Of a stretch of DNA of 64,000 nt, positions 38,299 through 46,514 are shown one piece after another. This DNA comes from JBBRVP01 sp038246785 (lineage in GTDB: Bacteria; Actinomycetota; Actinomycetes; Jiangellales; Jiangellaceae). A program made the translations under genes and the position numbers. The DNA is taken from contig JBBRVP010000006.1 in assembly GCA_038246785.1 (NCBI GenBank), positions 67,873 through 131,872 on the forward strand. The letters are read 5' to 3'. The notes beneath the pieces were generated by a model. The model was not told the origin of the DNA, ran no database searches, and was given only the letters and a program-made list of their open reading frames with translations. Each line of letters opens with the position of its first letter. Within the stretch, counting starts at the first letter, position 1.

Positions 38299-39066
38299 TC
38301 AGGTGCGCCGCGGCGGGGACGCAGCCCGGGCCGCCAGGACGGCCGCTCGCTGGTCGGCGGGCAGGTGCTTGACGGCCTCGCGCACGGTGAGGCCGGCCGC
38401 GCGTCCGGCGCGTGGCAGCAGCCAGGCCGTCACCTGGTCCGGTCGGCGCCGGCCCAGGTCGCGGAGCACCCACCCGATGGCCTTGCGGACGAAGAACTCC
38501 TTGTCCTCCAGCATCGCGTCGGCGTAGCGCTCGAAGCGCGTCACGTCGGGGGAGTCGTCGGGTGGACCGCCGCGGCGCCGCAACGACGGCAGGTGGGCGA
38601 GCAGCGCGGAGCGGCGTACCCAGAAGTCCTCGTCGCCGGCCCAGCGGTCCAGCGTCGAGGTGACCCGCGCGTGCTGGCCGTTGCGGAGGAGTACGCCGCC
38701 GGCCACGGAGGCGGCGAGGCCGTCCACGAGTGCCCAGGTGTGGGACTCGCGCAGCAGCCGCTCCACAAGCGGGAGGTCGTCGGGACCGACCAGCGGCCCC
38801 GCCGCCTCCAGCACGTCGACCGCCGCCATCCGCCGCTCCATGACCGGGACGTCCCACAGCGCCGCGGCCGCGCCGACGGCGCCGTCGTGGTCGACGGGTC
38901 CGTGCGCGCGCAGCGCGTCGCGCACGGCCCGGGAGGTGGCCGGCAGCGTGGCGCCGTAGTGCTCGAGCCGGCTCTTGAGGTAGCGCTTCTCCTGCACGGC
39001 GCGCTCCGGCGTGCCGGCCTCCCGCAGGGCAGCGTCGACGTCGGCGACGACCGCTGCCACGTCCAC
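38299..39066 (-). CDS. DNA alkylation repair protein (AlkD-like HEAT repeats), 255 aa
   Basis: All-helical HEAT-like repeat glycosylase of the AlkC/AlkD superfamily, which removes bulky or positively charged alkyl bases. Landmarks: QEKRYLKSRLEHYG, ALWDVPVMERRMAAVDVLE, HTWALVDGLAASVAG (Trp/Asp of the active cleft), DEDFWVRRSALLAHL and EFFVRKAIGWVLRDLGRR. Length matches (about 230-260). GTG at 39066 (VDVAAVVADVDAAL) is chosen from homology; the frame runs further upstream without similarity. Confidence 0.87.
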   Translation of the reverse strand: MDVAAVVADVDAALREAGTPERAVQEKRYLKSRLEHYGATLPATSRAVRDALRAHGPVDHDGAVGAAAALWDVPVMERRMAAVDVLEAAGPLVGPDDLPLVERLLRESHTWALVDGLAASVAGGVLLRNGQHARVTSTLDRWAGDEDFWVRRSALLAHLPSLRRRGGPPDDSPDVTRFERYADAMLEDKEFFVRKAIGWVLRDLGRRRPDQVTAWLLPRAGRAAGLTVREAVKHLPADQRAAVLAARAASPPRRT

Positions 39067-39188
39067 GGCGGCAGCCTGCCAGGACCCAGCCGGCCCGCCG
39101 TCCACAGGCCCCGGCCGACCGGGTCGGCACCGTCCACAGCTGCCGGCGGCCCTGGCCGGCAGCCCCCCGCGAGTCGAGCCTGCTCGGC

Positions 39189-40273
39189 ATGGCTGCCTCG
39201 CCTCGCACCGCGCCGGTCATCGCCCTCCGGTCCCGGGCCGACGTCGTCGGCACCGTGCCGTGGCTGCTCGGCTTCCGGCCGGAGGAGTCCCTGGTCGTGC
39301 TCAGCCTGCGCGGCCCGCGCCGCACTCTCGGCCTCACCATGCGGGTCGACCTGCCGCCGCCGGGAGCCGAGCGCGCCGTCGTCGACGAGCTGGCCCGTCG
39401 GGTCCGCGGCGACGGAGCCGGCGCGGTGGTGCTGGCCTGCTACTCCGCGGTCCCCGACGACCTGCGCGGGCTCCCCGGCCGGGCGCTGGTCCGCCGACTG
39501 ATGGCCCGGCTCGGCCGCGACGCATCGAGAGCGCGGAGGCCATCTTCGTCCGTGGCGGCCGCTGGTGGTCCTACGTGTGCCGTTCGGCGTGCTGTCCGCG
39601 GGAGGGCACCCCGGTGGCGGCTGACCTGACGCCAGGCGCGCGACGCCTGGCGAGCGAGGCCACGCTGCTCGGGCGCACCGTGCTGCACAGCCGCGACGAC
39701 CTGATTCGCAGCGTGGCCGGGCCTTCGGGGGAGCGACTCGACGTCCTCGCCGCGCTGCACGACCGGGTGGCCATGCAGCTGGCGGACGGCGTCGGAGCCG
39801 ACGTCGTTGCCTGCCGGGCGCGGACGCTGGAGCTGGCGCGCTCGGCCCTGCGCGACTACGCATCGTCGGGGGCGACCCCGTGCGACGTCGACGTGGCGCG
39901 GATCGCGGTCGGGCTGCATGACAAGCGGGCGCGCGACGAGGTCGGCACCTGGGCGCTCGACGAGGAGCGAGAGGCCCTGCTCGGACTGCTGGCCGACCTC
40001 AGCCGCCGGACGCACGACGAGGTCTGCGTACCGGTCTGCACGGCTTTGGCCTGGGTGGCGCACAGCTGCGGTGAGGGAGCGCTGGCCAACGTCGCGGTCG
40101 ACCGGGCGCTCGCAGCGCTTCCCGACGACTCGATGGCGCTGCTCGTGCGGCAGGCGCTGGACTCCCAGCTGCACCCCGACCTGCTCGCGGTCGTCAATCG
40201 CGAGGTGCGGCGCGAGCTCGGCGGCGCGTCGACGGCAGGCCCGGCGCACGAGGCGGGTGAGGGCTCGGCCTAG
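39189..40273 (+). pseudogene. DUF4192 domain protein, disrupted by a frameshift
   Basis: The first frame (ATG 39189) encodes TVPWLLGFRPEESLVVLSLRG, the DUF4192 N-terminus. The second half of the family (ESAEAIFVRGGRWWSYVC, ending RRELGGASTAGP) is in another frame. The two join cleanly at 39520/39521 if one base is missing there (GACGC against an expected GACCGC). The rest is intact and family-like through to 40273, so the break is either a recent mutation or a sequencing error. Function of DUF4192 is unknown; it is widespread in actinobacteria. Confidence 0.8.
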
Positions 40274-40331
40274 CGGGCAGCTCGCGGCCAGGATCGGTGC
40301 GCGTCCCGTGGTGTGAGTCCAGACTCGTCGC

Positions 40332-41396
40332 ATGGCGCCAGAGGTGAGGAAGACCGAGCCGACCGTCGCTGCCGTCGCCGCGGCGCTGTACGCCGGGCCG
40401 CCGGAGGACTTCATCGCCGCGCGTGACGAGCACGTCGCCACGGCGAAGGCCGCCGGCGACCCGGCACGGGCCAAGGCGGTCGGGGCCCTGCGCCGGCCGA
40501 CTCAGGCGGCGTGGCTGGCCAACCTCCTCGTGCGCGAGCGACCAGAGCAGCTCGCTGAGCTGCTGGCGCTCGGCGTGTCGCTGCGCGAGGCGCAGGCCGG
40601 CCTGGCCGGCGACCAGCTCCGCGAGCTGCTGGCCCGCCGCCGCGCCGTCGTCGGCGAGCTGGTCCGGGAGGCCCGGCGGCTGGCCGCCGCCGCAGGCCGG
40701 CCGGTGGCCGAGTCGGTGGGCTGGGACCTCGAGGCGACGCTCGATGCCGCGCTCGGCGACGACGCGGTCGCCGACGCCGTGCGCTCCGGCCGGCTGCTGG
40801 CGGCGGTCAAGCCGGGCGGCACGACCCCGCCGCCGGTCGCCATGGTCGACGAGCCGGCAGCCACTGTCGACCGACCGAGACCGCATGCCGCGCGCGCGGG
40901 CGGGCCGGCGGCCGCTACCGGCGCGCGTCGGGCATCCGAGCGCAGGGGTGGCGCGGGCGGTCGACGCCGCAACGCCAGCGGGGTCGACGAGCTCGCGGAC
41001 CGTCGTGCGGTCCGCGCCGAGCGCGAGCAGGCCGAGGGCGAACGGCGGGAGCGAGCACGCCAGGAGGCGGCTCGCCGCCGGGCGAGGGAGGCGGCCGACG
41101 CCGAGCTGGCCGCGGCGAGCGCCGAGCTCGTGCGCCACCGCAGCGGGCTCGCCGCGGCCGAGGCCGCCGTCATTGCGGCCGATGCCGATGTCGGCGCGAG
41201 CTTCGCGGCGCTCGCCGACGCGGACCGGGAGTTGACCCAGGCCGAGCGCGCCGTCGCGCAGGCCAGATCACACGCCGAGGCGGCCGAGCGGTCGGCGGCC
41301 GCGGCCCGGTACGAGCGGACACGGGCCGCCGATGCAGTCGACGCGGCAGAAAGGGCCGTCCGTCGAGCCAGGTCCGCGCGCGACGATCTCGAGTGA
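40332..41396 (+). CDS. hypothetical coiled-coil protein, 354 aa
   Basis: Actinobacterial protein of unknown function. The N-terminal 130 residues form a helical domain: LYAGPPEDFIAARDEHVATA, GALRRPTQAAWLANLLVRE. A Pro/Ala-rich linker (about residues 155-220) leads to a long Ala/Glu/Arg coiled coil (about residues 225-354), which ends at the stop. No signal or membrane segment. It is well supported by continuity and conserved-looking N-terminus; possible roles are structural or DNA-organising, both guesses. Confidence 0.75.
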   Translation: MAPEVRKTEPTVAAVAAALYAGPPEDFIAARDEHVATAKAAGDPARAKAVGALRRPTQAAWLANLLVRERPEQLAELLALGVSLREAQAGLAGDQLRELLARRRAVVGELVREARRLAAAAGRPVAESVGWDLEATLDAALGDDAVADAVRSGRLLAAVKPGGTTPPPVAMVDEPAATVDRPRPHAARAGGPAAATGARRASERRGGAGGRRRNASGVDELADRRAVRAEREQAEGERRERARQEAARRRAREAADAELAAASAELVRHRSGLAAAEAAVIAADADVGASFAALADADRELTQAERAVAQARSHAEAAERSAAAARYERTRAADAVDAAERAVRRARSARDDLE

Positions 41397-41424
41397 CGGT
41401 CGCGGGGCGCACGCACCGCCCGCG

Positions 41425-41508
41425 CCGCGCCGCGTCAGACGGCGACCGCCCCGCCGCCGAGCCGGGCCGCGCCGCGTCAGACGGCGACCGCCCGGCCGCC
41501 GAGCCGGG
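41425..41508. repeat. tandem duplication of 42 bp
   Basis: 41425-41466 and 41467-41508 are identical at 41 of 42 positions. The second copy holds the stop codon and the last codons of the minus-strand gene ending at 41477; the first copy is a duplicate of that 3' end lying just past the stop. It looks like a recent tandem duplication of a gene end. Confidence 0.85.
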
Positions 41509-41881
41509 TGGCTGCGTGCTCGCCCACCACGACGAGGTCGACCACGTCGACGCGGCGTACGGCGGCTCGGAACGCGGCCAGCAGACGGACGTCGCGCGGC
41601 TGGGTGGCCCCCTCGGGCCGCGGCACCACGAGGGCGACCCGCGGCACCCCGATCTGGTCGAGGACGGGCCCGAGCGTGCCGGCGAGCTCTTGGTCGGGAG
41701 TGGTCCCGTCGTCGACGACCATCGCCACCTCCCTGGGCAGGCCGGCGAGCAGGACGACGACGACGGCCTCGGCGTCGGCGCGCAGGTCGACGCTGCAGCG
41801 GGCGTCGGCGGCGATCCGCTCGACGTCGAGGCAGCCGGGGCCGCCGTTGCCGGAGGGCGAGACAGGTGTGGGTTGGTCCAT
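41477..41881 (-). CDS. hypothetical protein, degenerate JAB/RadC-like, 134 aa
   Basis: The C-terminal half reads VALVVPRPEGATQPRDVRLLAAFRAAVRRVDVVDLVVVG, which follows the pattern of RadC/JAB1 domains (HPSG...PS..D...DHIIVG) but with HPSG altered to RPEG and the metal His/Asp residues lost. It may therefore be a catalytically dead relative, as in other short actinobacterial JAB-like proteins. The similarity is a pattern match by eye. The 3' end has been duplicated in tandem. Confidence 0.55.
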   Translation of the reverse strand: MDQPTPVSPSGNGGPGCLDVERIAADARCSVDLRADAEAVVVVLLAGLPREVAMVVDDGTTPDQELAGTLGPVLDQIGVPRVALVVPRPEGATQPRDVRLLAAFRAAVRRVDVVDLVVVGEHAATRLGGRAVAV

Positions 41882-42044
41882 GCCGCCCAGCCTGCTCGGG
41901 ACCGCGGCACTGTGGGGCGGCGCGCGAGGGATCTGTGGATGTCGAGGCCGGTCCGGTCGGGGGTGTGGAGAGCAGTTCGGTGGGTGAGGCAGGGGCTGTG
42001 GACAACTGCGCTGCGTACGCATCCGACCCACCTACGGTTCCTCC

Positions 42045-42323
42045 ATGCGTATCGAGCTGGCGGCCGGGGCGCCCGCCCGACGGGCCTCCGCGGCGTCCGA
42101 CGCCGTCTGCGCCCTGTGCAGCGCCCGCGCCGCGCTGGCCGCGAGCGACCCGGCACTGCCCCGCGACCCGGTGCTCGCGACGGCTCTGCGCCGCTTCCTC
42201 GATGCGATGCGATCCGCCGCAGAGCAGGCGGTCGCGCAGGCGGTGGAGCTCGCCGACGACCTGCGGGCCGCCGACGCCGCGTACTCCATGACGGAGCGGG
42301 CCATCGTGCGCGCCGCGCGCTGA
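42045..42323 (+). CDS. hypothetical small helical protein, 92 aa
   Basis: Ala-rich, predicted all-helical protein with two cysteines (CALCSAR) near the N-terminus and helices around LRRFLDAMRSAAEQAV and ELADDLRAADAAY. Unrecognised family; the shape recalls small WXG-like or regulatory helical proteins but no WXG motif is present. The ATG at 42045 is preceded by a pyrimidine-rich leader without a clear Shine-Dalgarno site. It is divergent from the JAB-like gene. Confidence 0.5.
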   Translation: MRIELAAGAPARRASAASDAVCALCSARAALAASDPALPRDPVLATALRRFLDAMRSAAEQAVAQAVELADDLRAADAAYSMTERAIVRAAR

Positions 42324-42501
42324 CCCCGCGGCGAGCCTCTCGTGAGGGCTTGTCCGCTGCGTCTGGCCCACGACCGCCGCAGGTGCCTTTGCCGGCTGCA
42401 GCCGTGACCGTCGCAGGCATGCTGCCGTGCCGGTCCGGGTACGTGCTCCGGCAGCCGTCGGGCCGCAGCGAGCACGCTGGCGACGACCGGAGGAGGAGCG
42501 C

Positions 42502-42882
42502 ATGACCGAGACGTGGGACCTTTGGTATCCAGGTGCGGGGGCTACCGGGCTCTCGTTCGCCCGCACGCGGGTCGACGGGGCCGACGCCGCGGACCGGGTC
42601 CTGGTGCACGCGGCGCCGCCGCAGCTGGACCTGACCGTGCGCGACGGCGACGGCGCGCCCGTAGCGCGCGGGGAGGGGCTCGAGCGCACGGGCAAAGGTC
42701 CGATCAGCGCTCTGCTGCGCGACGGCGACCGAATCACGCTCGAGGACCTGTGGCCCGACGAGTCGCACCTCGGGCTGCTCGTGATCCTGCCGGGCGGCGA
42801 GACGGGCCGGCTGACGTCCTGGTGGCACGCCGAGGACCACAGCGAGTGGCGCTGGCAGATCGAGCTCTACAACTCCGTCTGA
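42502..42882 (+). CDS. hypothetical protein, 126 aa
   Basis: Start ATG at 42502 is supported by AGGAGGAG at 42491-42498. The protein is beta-rich: MTETWDLWYPGAGATGLSFA, VLVHAAPPQLDLTVRDGDG, then a Trp-rich end RLTSWWHAEDHSEWRWQIEL. No catalytic motif, signal or membrane segment. I do not recognise the family; the ending resembles ligand- or protein-binding small beta domains. It converges on the alpha/beta hydrolase with 19 bp between the stops. Confidence 0.7.
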   Translation: MTETWDLWYPGAGATGLSFARTRVDGADAADRVLVHAAPPQLDLTVRDGDGAPVARGEGLERTGKGPISALLRDGDRITLEDLWPDESHLGLLVILPGGETGRLTSWWHAEDHSEWRWQIELYNSV

Positions 42883-42901
42883 GCGACCGCCGCCGTCGGG
42901 C

Positions 42902-43930
42902 TCATCCCGACTGCGCCGACGTGTCGCCGGCCGGGGCGCGCCGAACGGCCCGGCGGGCGCGGCTCGATCGCGGAGGGGCCGTGATGAAGCGGCGCAGCAC
43001 GCGGGCAAAGCGGTCGGGCTCGTCGAGGTGCGGGAAGTGACCGGCTTGTTCGAAGACCTCGACCCTGCTGCCGGGGATCCGGCGGCCCGCCTCCAAGGCG
43101 TGGTGTGGGGGGATGAGCCGGTCGCGGGCGCCCCATACGACGAGGGTCGGGACGGTGATGTTCTCCAGGTGCGGCAACGCCGTGAGCGACTGGCCGCCGG
43201 CGTCGATGGAGGCCCGAGCCGTCGCGAGGAAGGCCCGCCGGTTCTCGGCGTCGCCGAGCGAAACGAAGCCGCGCCAGGCCTCACGGGCGTCGGCGCTGCC
43301 CTGCCAGCCGAGCTGACCGAGCCCCCGCCCGATGATCGTCCCCGGGTTGCGGACCCAGCGGGAGGCTACCAGCGGCAACAGGAACTCCATGCCGGGCAGG
43401 GTCGGCGCGCGCAGCAGCACGCTCAGCTCGCGGCCGAGACCCCCGCTGGCGACCAACACGAGCCGCTCCACGCGCTCGGGAAACAGGTATGTGAACTCGA
43501 GCGCGATGCCGCCGCCGAGGGAGTGTCCGACCAGCGTGGCCTTCTCGACACCGAGCCTGTCGAGCAGGTCACGCAGCGTGGCGGCGTGTCCGGCGACTGA
43601 GTAGTCGCCGATCGGCTTGGCCGAGCCCCCGTGCCCGAACAGGTCAGGGGCGACGACACGGAAGTCCTCCTCGAGCTCGTCGACGAGGTGCGCCCATCCC
43701 TGGGCGGAGCCGAGCAGGCCGTGGACGAAGAGGATGGCCGGTCCCTCGCCGGCATCCAGGTAGTGGAGGGTCTCGCCGCGCAGGTCGAGGCTAGCGTCGT
43801 GGAGGGAGGCGACCGCGTCCTCGCTGGCCATGTGGTCGGCGTGGAGGGGGGTCACGTCGTCGTTGGTCACGTTGACCACCGGGGGATCCTCCTCGATACC
43901 AGCGGGTAACCCAGGGTACTCCGTACGCAT
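42902..43930 (-). CDS. alpha/beta hydrolase, 342 aa
   Basis: Classic alpha/beta hydrolase: oxyanion region LFVHGLLGSAQGWAHLV, nucleophile elbow GHSLGGG (Ser), acid in WGARDRLIPPH (Asp), and the catalytic His in QAGHFPHLDEPDRFARV. A 40-residue N-terminal lead precedes the core and a basic tail of about 35 residues follows. The cap region is typical of epoxide hydrolase/C-C hydrolase-like members. Substrate unknown; many such actinobacterial enzymes are esterases or haloperoxidase-like. ATG at 43930 or a downstream start near VNVTNDDV is possible. Confidence 0.88.
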   Translation of the reverse strand: MRTEYPGLPAGIEEDPPVVNVTNDDVTPLHADHMASEDAVASLHDASLDLRGETLHYLDAGEGPAILFVHGLLGSAQGWAHLVDELEEDFRVVAPDLFGHGGSAKPIGDYSVAGHAATLRDLLDRLGVEKATLVGHSLGGGIALEFTYLFPERVERLVLVASGGLGRELSVLLRAPTLPGMEFLLPLVASRWVRNPGTIIGRGLGQLGWQGSADAREAWRGFVSLGDAENRRAFLATARASIDAGGQSLTALPHLENITVPTLVVWGARDRLIPPHHALEAGRRIPGSRVEVFEQAGHFPHLDEPDRFARVLRRFITAPPRSSRARRAVRRAPAGDTSAQSG

Positions 43931-44089
43931 GACGGGTGCCGTTCGAAACGTGTCGGGAACGTCATGACGGCGATGACCGTGCGACCCTTGCGCCCGGCAT
44001 CGCGGTTGCCGTCATCGTTCGCCAACGGCATCGGTGAGGGCAGCGGGCTCCGTCGCCCCCGAATCCTGCGGACTCATCGGTGACCTCAC

Positions 44090-44133
44090 CGGATTCTGCC
44101 TGGGATCTGCCTGGGATCTCACTGGGATCTCAA
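44090..44133. repeat. four tandem 11-bp repeats (TGGGATCTGCC-type)
   Basis: CGGATTCTGCC, TGGGATCTGCC, TGGGATCTCAC and TGGGATCTCAA follow each other with an exact 11-bp period, close to one helical turn. The last unit overlaps the stop codon of the YccF gene (minus strand). The period could allow slippage, but no regulatory role is evident. Confidence 0.6.
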
Positions 44134-44552
44134 CCCGAGACCGGGACCTCGTACCCGTACCGGGAGCGGCGCGCCGCCTCCTCCACGGTGACGATGTCCT
44201 TGCCCAGCGGGAACAGCGCAACGGCGGCGATCTTGAACGAGGCCAGGCCGAGCGGGATGCCGATGATCGTCAGGCACAGCGCGACGCCGCTGAGCACGGC
44301 CGCGATGGCGATCCACACGCCGGCGAGCAGGAACCACGCCACGTTGCCCAGGGTCGACATGGCGCCGGCGGTGGGCTTGTCGACGACCGTGCGGCCGAAC
44401 GGCCACAGCGTGTACGCGGCGAGGCGGAAGCTCGCGATCCCGAACGGGATCGTGACGATGAGCACGACCATCACGATCCCGGCGGCAGCGAAGCCGACGG
44501 CGAGCCAGAACCCGGACAGGACCAGCCACAGGAGGTTGCCGACGAGGCGCAT
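44130..44552 (-). CDS. YccF domain-containing membrane protein, 140 aa
   Basis: Two tandem YccF units with four membrane segments: LLWLVLSGFWLAVGFAAAGI with VTIPFGIASFRLAAYTLWPFG, and NVAWFLLAGVWIAIAAVLSG with IGIPLGLASFKIAAVALFPLG. The repeated IPxGxASFxxAAxxLxPxG loops are the YccF hallmark. Function unknown; inner-membrane location. Start ATG at 44552. It is followed by 11-bp tandem repeats at its 3' end. Confidence 0.9.
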   Translation of the reverse strand: MRLVGNLLWLVLSGFWLAVGFAAAGIVMVVLIVTIPFGIASFRLAAYTLWPFGRTVVDKPTAGAMSTLGNVAWFLLAGVWIAIAAVLSGVALCLTIIGIPLGLASFKIAAVALFPLGKDIVTVEEAARRSRYGYEVPVSG

Positions 44553-44645
44553 TCCTCGATGGTCGCAGACCGTCAGCTCGTCCGGAGGCCCGATCGCTGG
44601 AGTGCGTCGCTGGCGGCGGCCCTCACGTGATCGCCCGGAGAGACC

Positions 44646-45539
44646 TCACTTGACCGCGCCGAGCGACAGACCCTGGACGAGCTTGTCCTGAGCGGCGAAG
44701 CCCGCGATCAGGACCGGAAGGGAGACCGCGAAGGCCGCGGCGCAGACCTTCGCGAGGAACAGGCCCTGGCTGGTGACGAATCCGGTGAGGAACACCGGGG
44801 AGGTCTGCGCGACCGTGCTGGTCAGGACCCGGGCGAACAGCAACTCGTTCCAGCTGAAGATGAACACGATGAGCGAGGTTGCCGCGATACCGGGCGCCAC
44901 GACCGGGGCCACCACCTTGCGCAGCGTCAGCACGAGTCCGGCACCGTCCATCGCCGCGGCCTCCAGCATCTCCACAGGGACCTCGGCGAGGAAGGACCGC
45001 ATCATCCACACGGCGATCGGCAGGTTCATCGCGGTGTAGAGCAGGCCCAGCACCCAGATGTTGTCGAGGAGCCCGGTGAACTGCAGGATCAGGTAGACCG
45101 GGAGCAGGCCCGCGACGACCGGCAGGAACTTGGTCGACAGGAAGAAGAACAGCACGTCGGTCCACCTGCGGATCCGCTTGATCGACAACGCGTACGCGGC
45201 GGGGATCGCCAGCAGCAGCACGACGATCGTCGACAGCACTGCCGCGCTGAGCGAGTTGGCCAGCGACGGCCAGGGGCTGGCCCCGCTCGAGGCGCCGAAG
45301 AACTCGCGGTAGCCCTGCAGCGTCAGCGGTGCGAACACCGACGGCGGGTTGGTCGCGGCGTCGGCCTCGCTGTGGAACGAGGTCAGCACCATCCACAACG
45401 CCGGGACGATGAAGACGATGCCGATGATCCACGCGAGGACGCCGAGCAGCACGCTGCCGGGTCGGGCCCGCTTGCGCTTCGGCGCACCGGCCGACGTGGT
45501 CTGGGCGGGGATCGGGCCGACCTCGGTGACGGAGCTCAT
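44646..45539 (-). CDS. carbohydrate (polyol-type) ABC transporter permease, 297 aa
   Basis: MalG/SmoG-like importer permease with six membrane helices and the cytoplasmic EAA loop EVPVEMLEAAAMDGAG near residue 200. The ATG at 45539 overlaps the stop of the other permease (ATGA). With the next two genes upstream it forms a sugar importer; no ATPase gene accompanies them, so a shared MsiK-type ATPase encoded elsewhere probably powers it, as is common in actinobacteria. Confidence 0.9.
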   Translation of the reverse strand: MSSVTEVGPIPAQTTSAGAPKRKRARPGSVLLGVLAWIIGIVFIVPALWMVLTSFHSEADAATNPPSVFAPLTLQGYREFFGASSGASPWPSLANSLSAAVLSTIVVLLLAIPAAYALSIKRIRRWTDVLFFFLSTKFLPVVAGLLPVYLILQFTGLLDNIWVLGLLYTAMNLPIAVWMMRSFLAEVPVEMLEAAAMDGAGLVLTLRKVVAPVVAPGIAATSLIVFIFSWNELLFARVLTSTVAQTSPVFLTGFVTSQGLFLAKVCAAAFAVSLPVLIAGFAAQDKLVQGLSLGAVK

Positions 45540-46498
45540 CGCCCGGCCTCCTCTCGGAACAGGCTGGACACGACCCGCAGAGCGAAAGTCGCGATGATGA
45601 TCGTCAGGATCACCGTGACCACGCCCATGGCCGACGCCCGGCCGTAGTCGTGTGCGGTGTAGAAGGTCTGGTAGATGGCGTACGGCAGGTTGGCCGTGCC
45701 CAGCCCGCCCGAGGTGATGACGAAGACGTGGTCGAACTCTTGGACGATGTAGATGGCTCCCAGGAGGGCGGCGAGCTCGAGGTACTGGCGCAGGTGCGGG
45801 AAGGTCATGTAGCGGAAGACCTGCCACGAGCTCGCGCCGTCGATTGAGGCGGCCTCGATGACGTCGAGCGGCCGGCTCTGCAGCCCGGCCAGCAGGATGA
45901 GCATCATGAACGGTGTCCACTGCCAGACGATGGTGGCCTCGACCGCCGGCAGTGGCGCGGCGGTGATCCAGTCCGGCTGCGGCGGGTTGTCGCTGCCGAA
46001 CAGGCTCCAGATCCAGGTGATTGCGCCGTTGAGCAGCCCGTAGACGGGGTTGTAGATCGCATGCTTCCAGACCAGCGCTGCCGCGACCGGGACGATGAGG
46101 AACGGTGCGATCATCATCGTCCGGACGATGCCGCGCCCGCGGAACTTGCGGTCGAGCAGGAGCGCGACGCCCAGTCCGATGGCCAGGCTGACCAGCACGA
46201 CTGTGACTGTCATGACGACGGTCACGACGAGGGCGGAGCGCATGTTGGCGTCGGTGAACACTCGGCGGTAGTTGGACAGGCCGGCGAAGCCGCGCTCGTC
46301 GGGGTAGTAGGCGTTCCAGTCCATGAACGAGATGATCAGCGTGATGACGAACGGGATCTGCGTCACGATGATCGTGAAGATCAGCGCCGGCAGCAGCGGG
46401 CCGCGGCGGGCCCAGTCGCCGGTGCGGCGCAGGACGGTCCCGGGTTGCTGCGACGGTGGACCTCCCCGCGTGCGGTCGGCTTCGACGGCGACGCTCAT
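45536..46498 (-). CDS. carbohydrate (polyol-type) ABC transporter permease, 320 aa
   Basis: MalF/SmoF-like partner permease: N-terminal cytoplasmic Gly/Pro-rich lead, six membrane helices (LLPALIFTIIVTQIPFVITL first), and the EAA loop SRPLDVIEAASIDGAS. It resembles the inner-membrane subunits of sorbitol/mannitol importers. Overlaps the following permease by 4 bp and starts 16 bp after the binding-protein stop. Confidence 0.9.
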   Translation of the reverse strand: MSVAVEADRTRGGPPSQQPGTVLRRTGDWARRGPLLPALIFTIIVTQIPFVITLIISFMDWNAYYPDERGFAGLSNYRRVFTDANMRSALVVTVVMTVTVVLVSLAIGLGVALLLDRKFRGRGIVRTMMIAPFLIVPVAAALVWKHAIYNPVYGLLNGAITWIWSLFGSDNPPQPDWITAAPLPAVEATIVWQWTPFMMLILLAGLQSRPLDVIEAASIDGASSWQVFRYMTFPHLRQYLELAALLGAIYIVQEFDHVFVITSGGLGTANLPYAIYQTFYTAHDYGRASAMGVVTVILTIIIATFALRVVSSLFREEAGR

Positions 46499-46514
46499 GC
46501 GGTGCCCTCCTCGG

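Noticed and set aside
44090..44133. CRISPR-like array
   Set aside because: The four 11-bp units are contiguous with no spacers; this is a simple tandem repeat.
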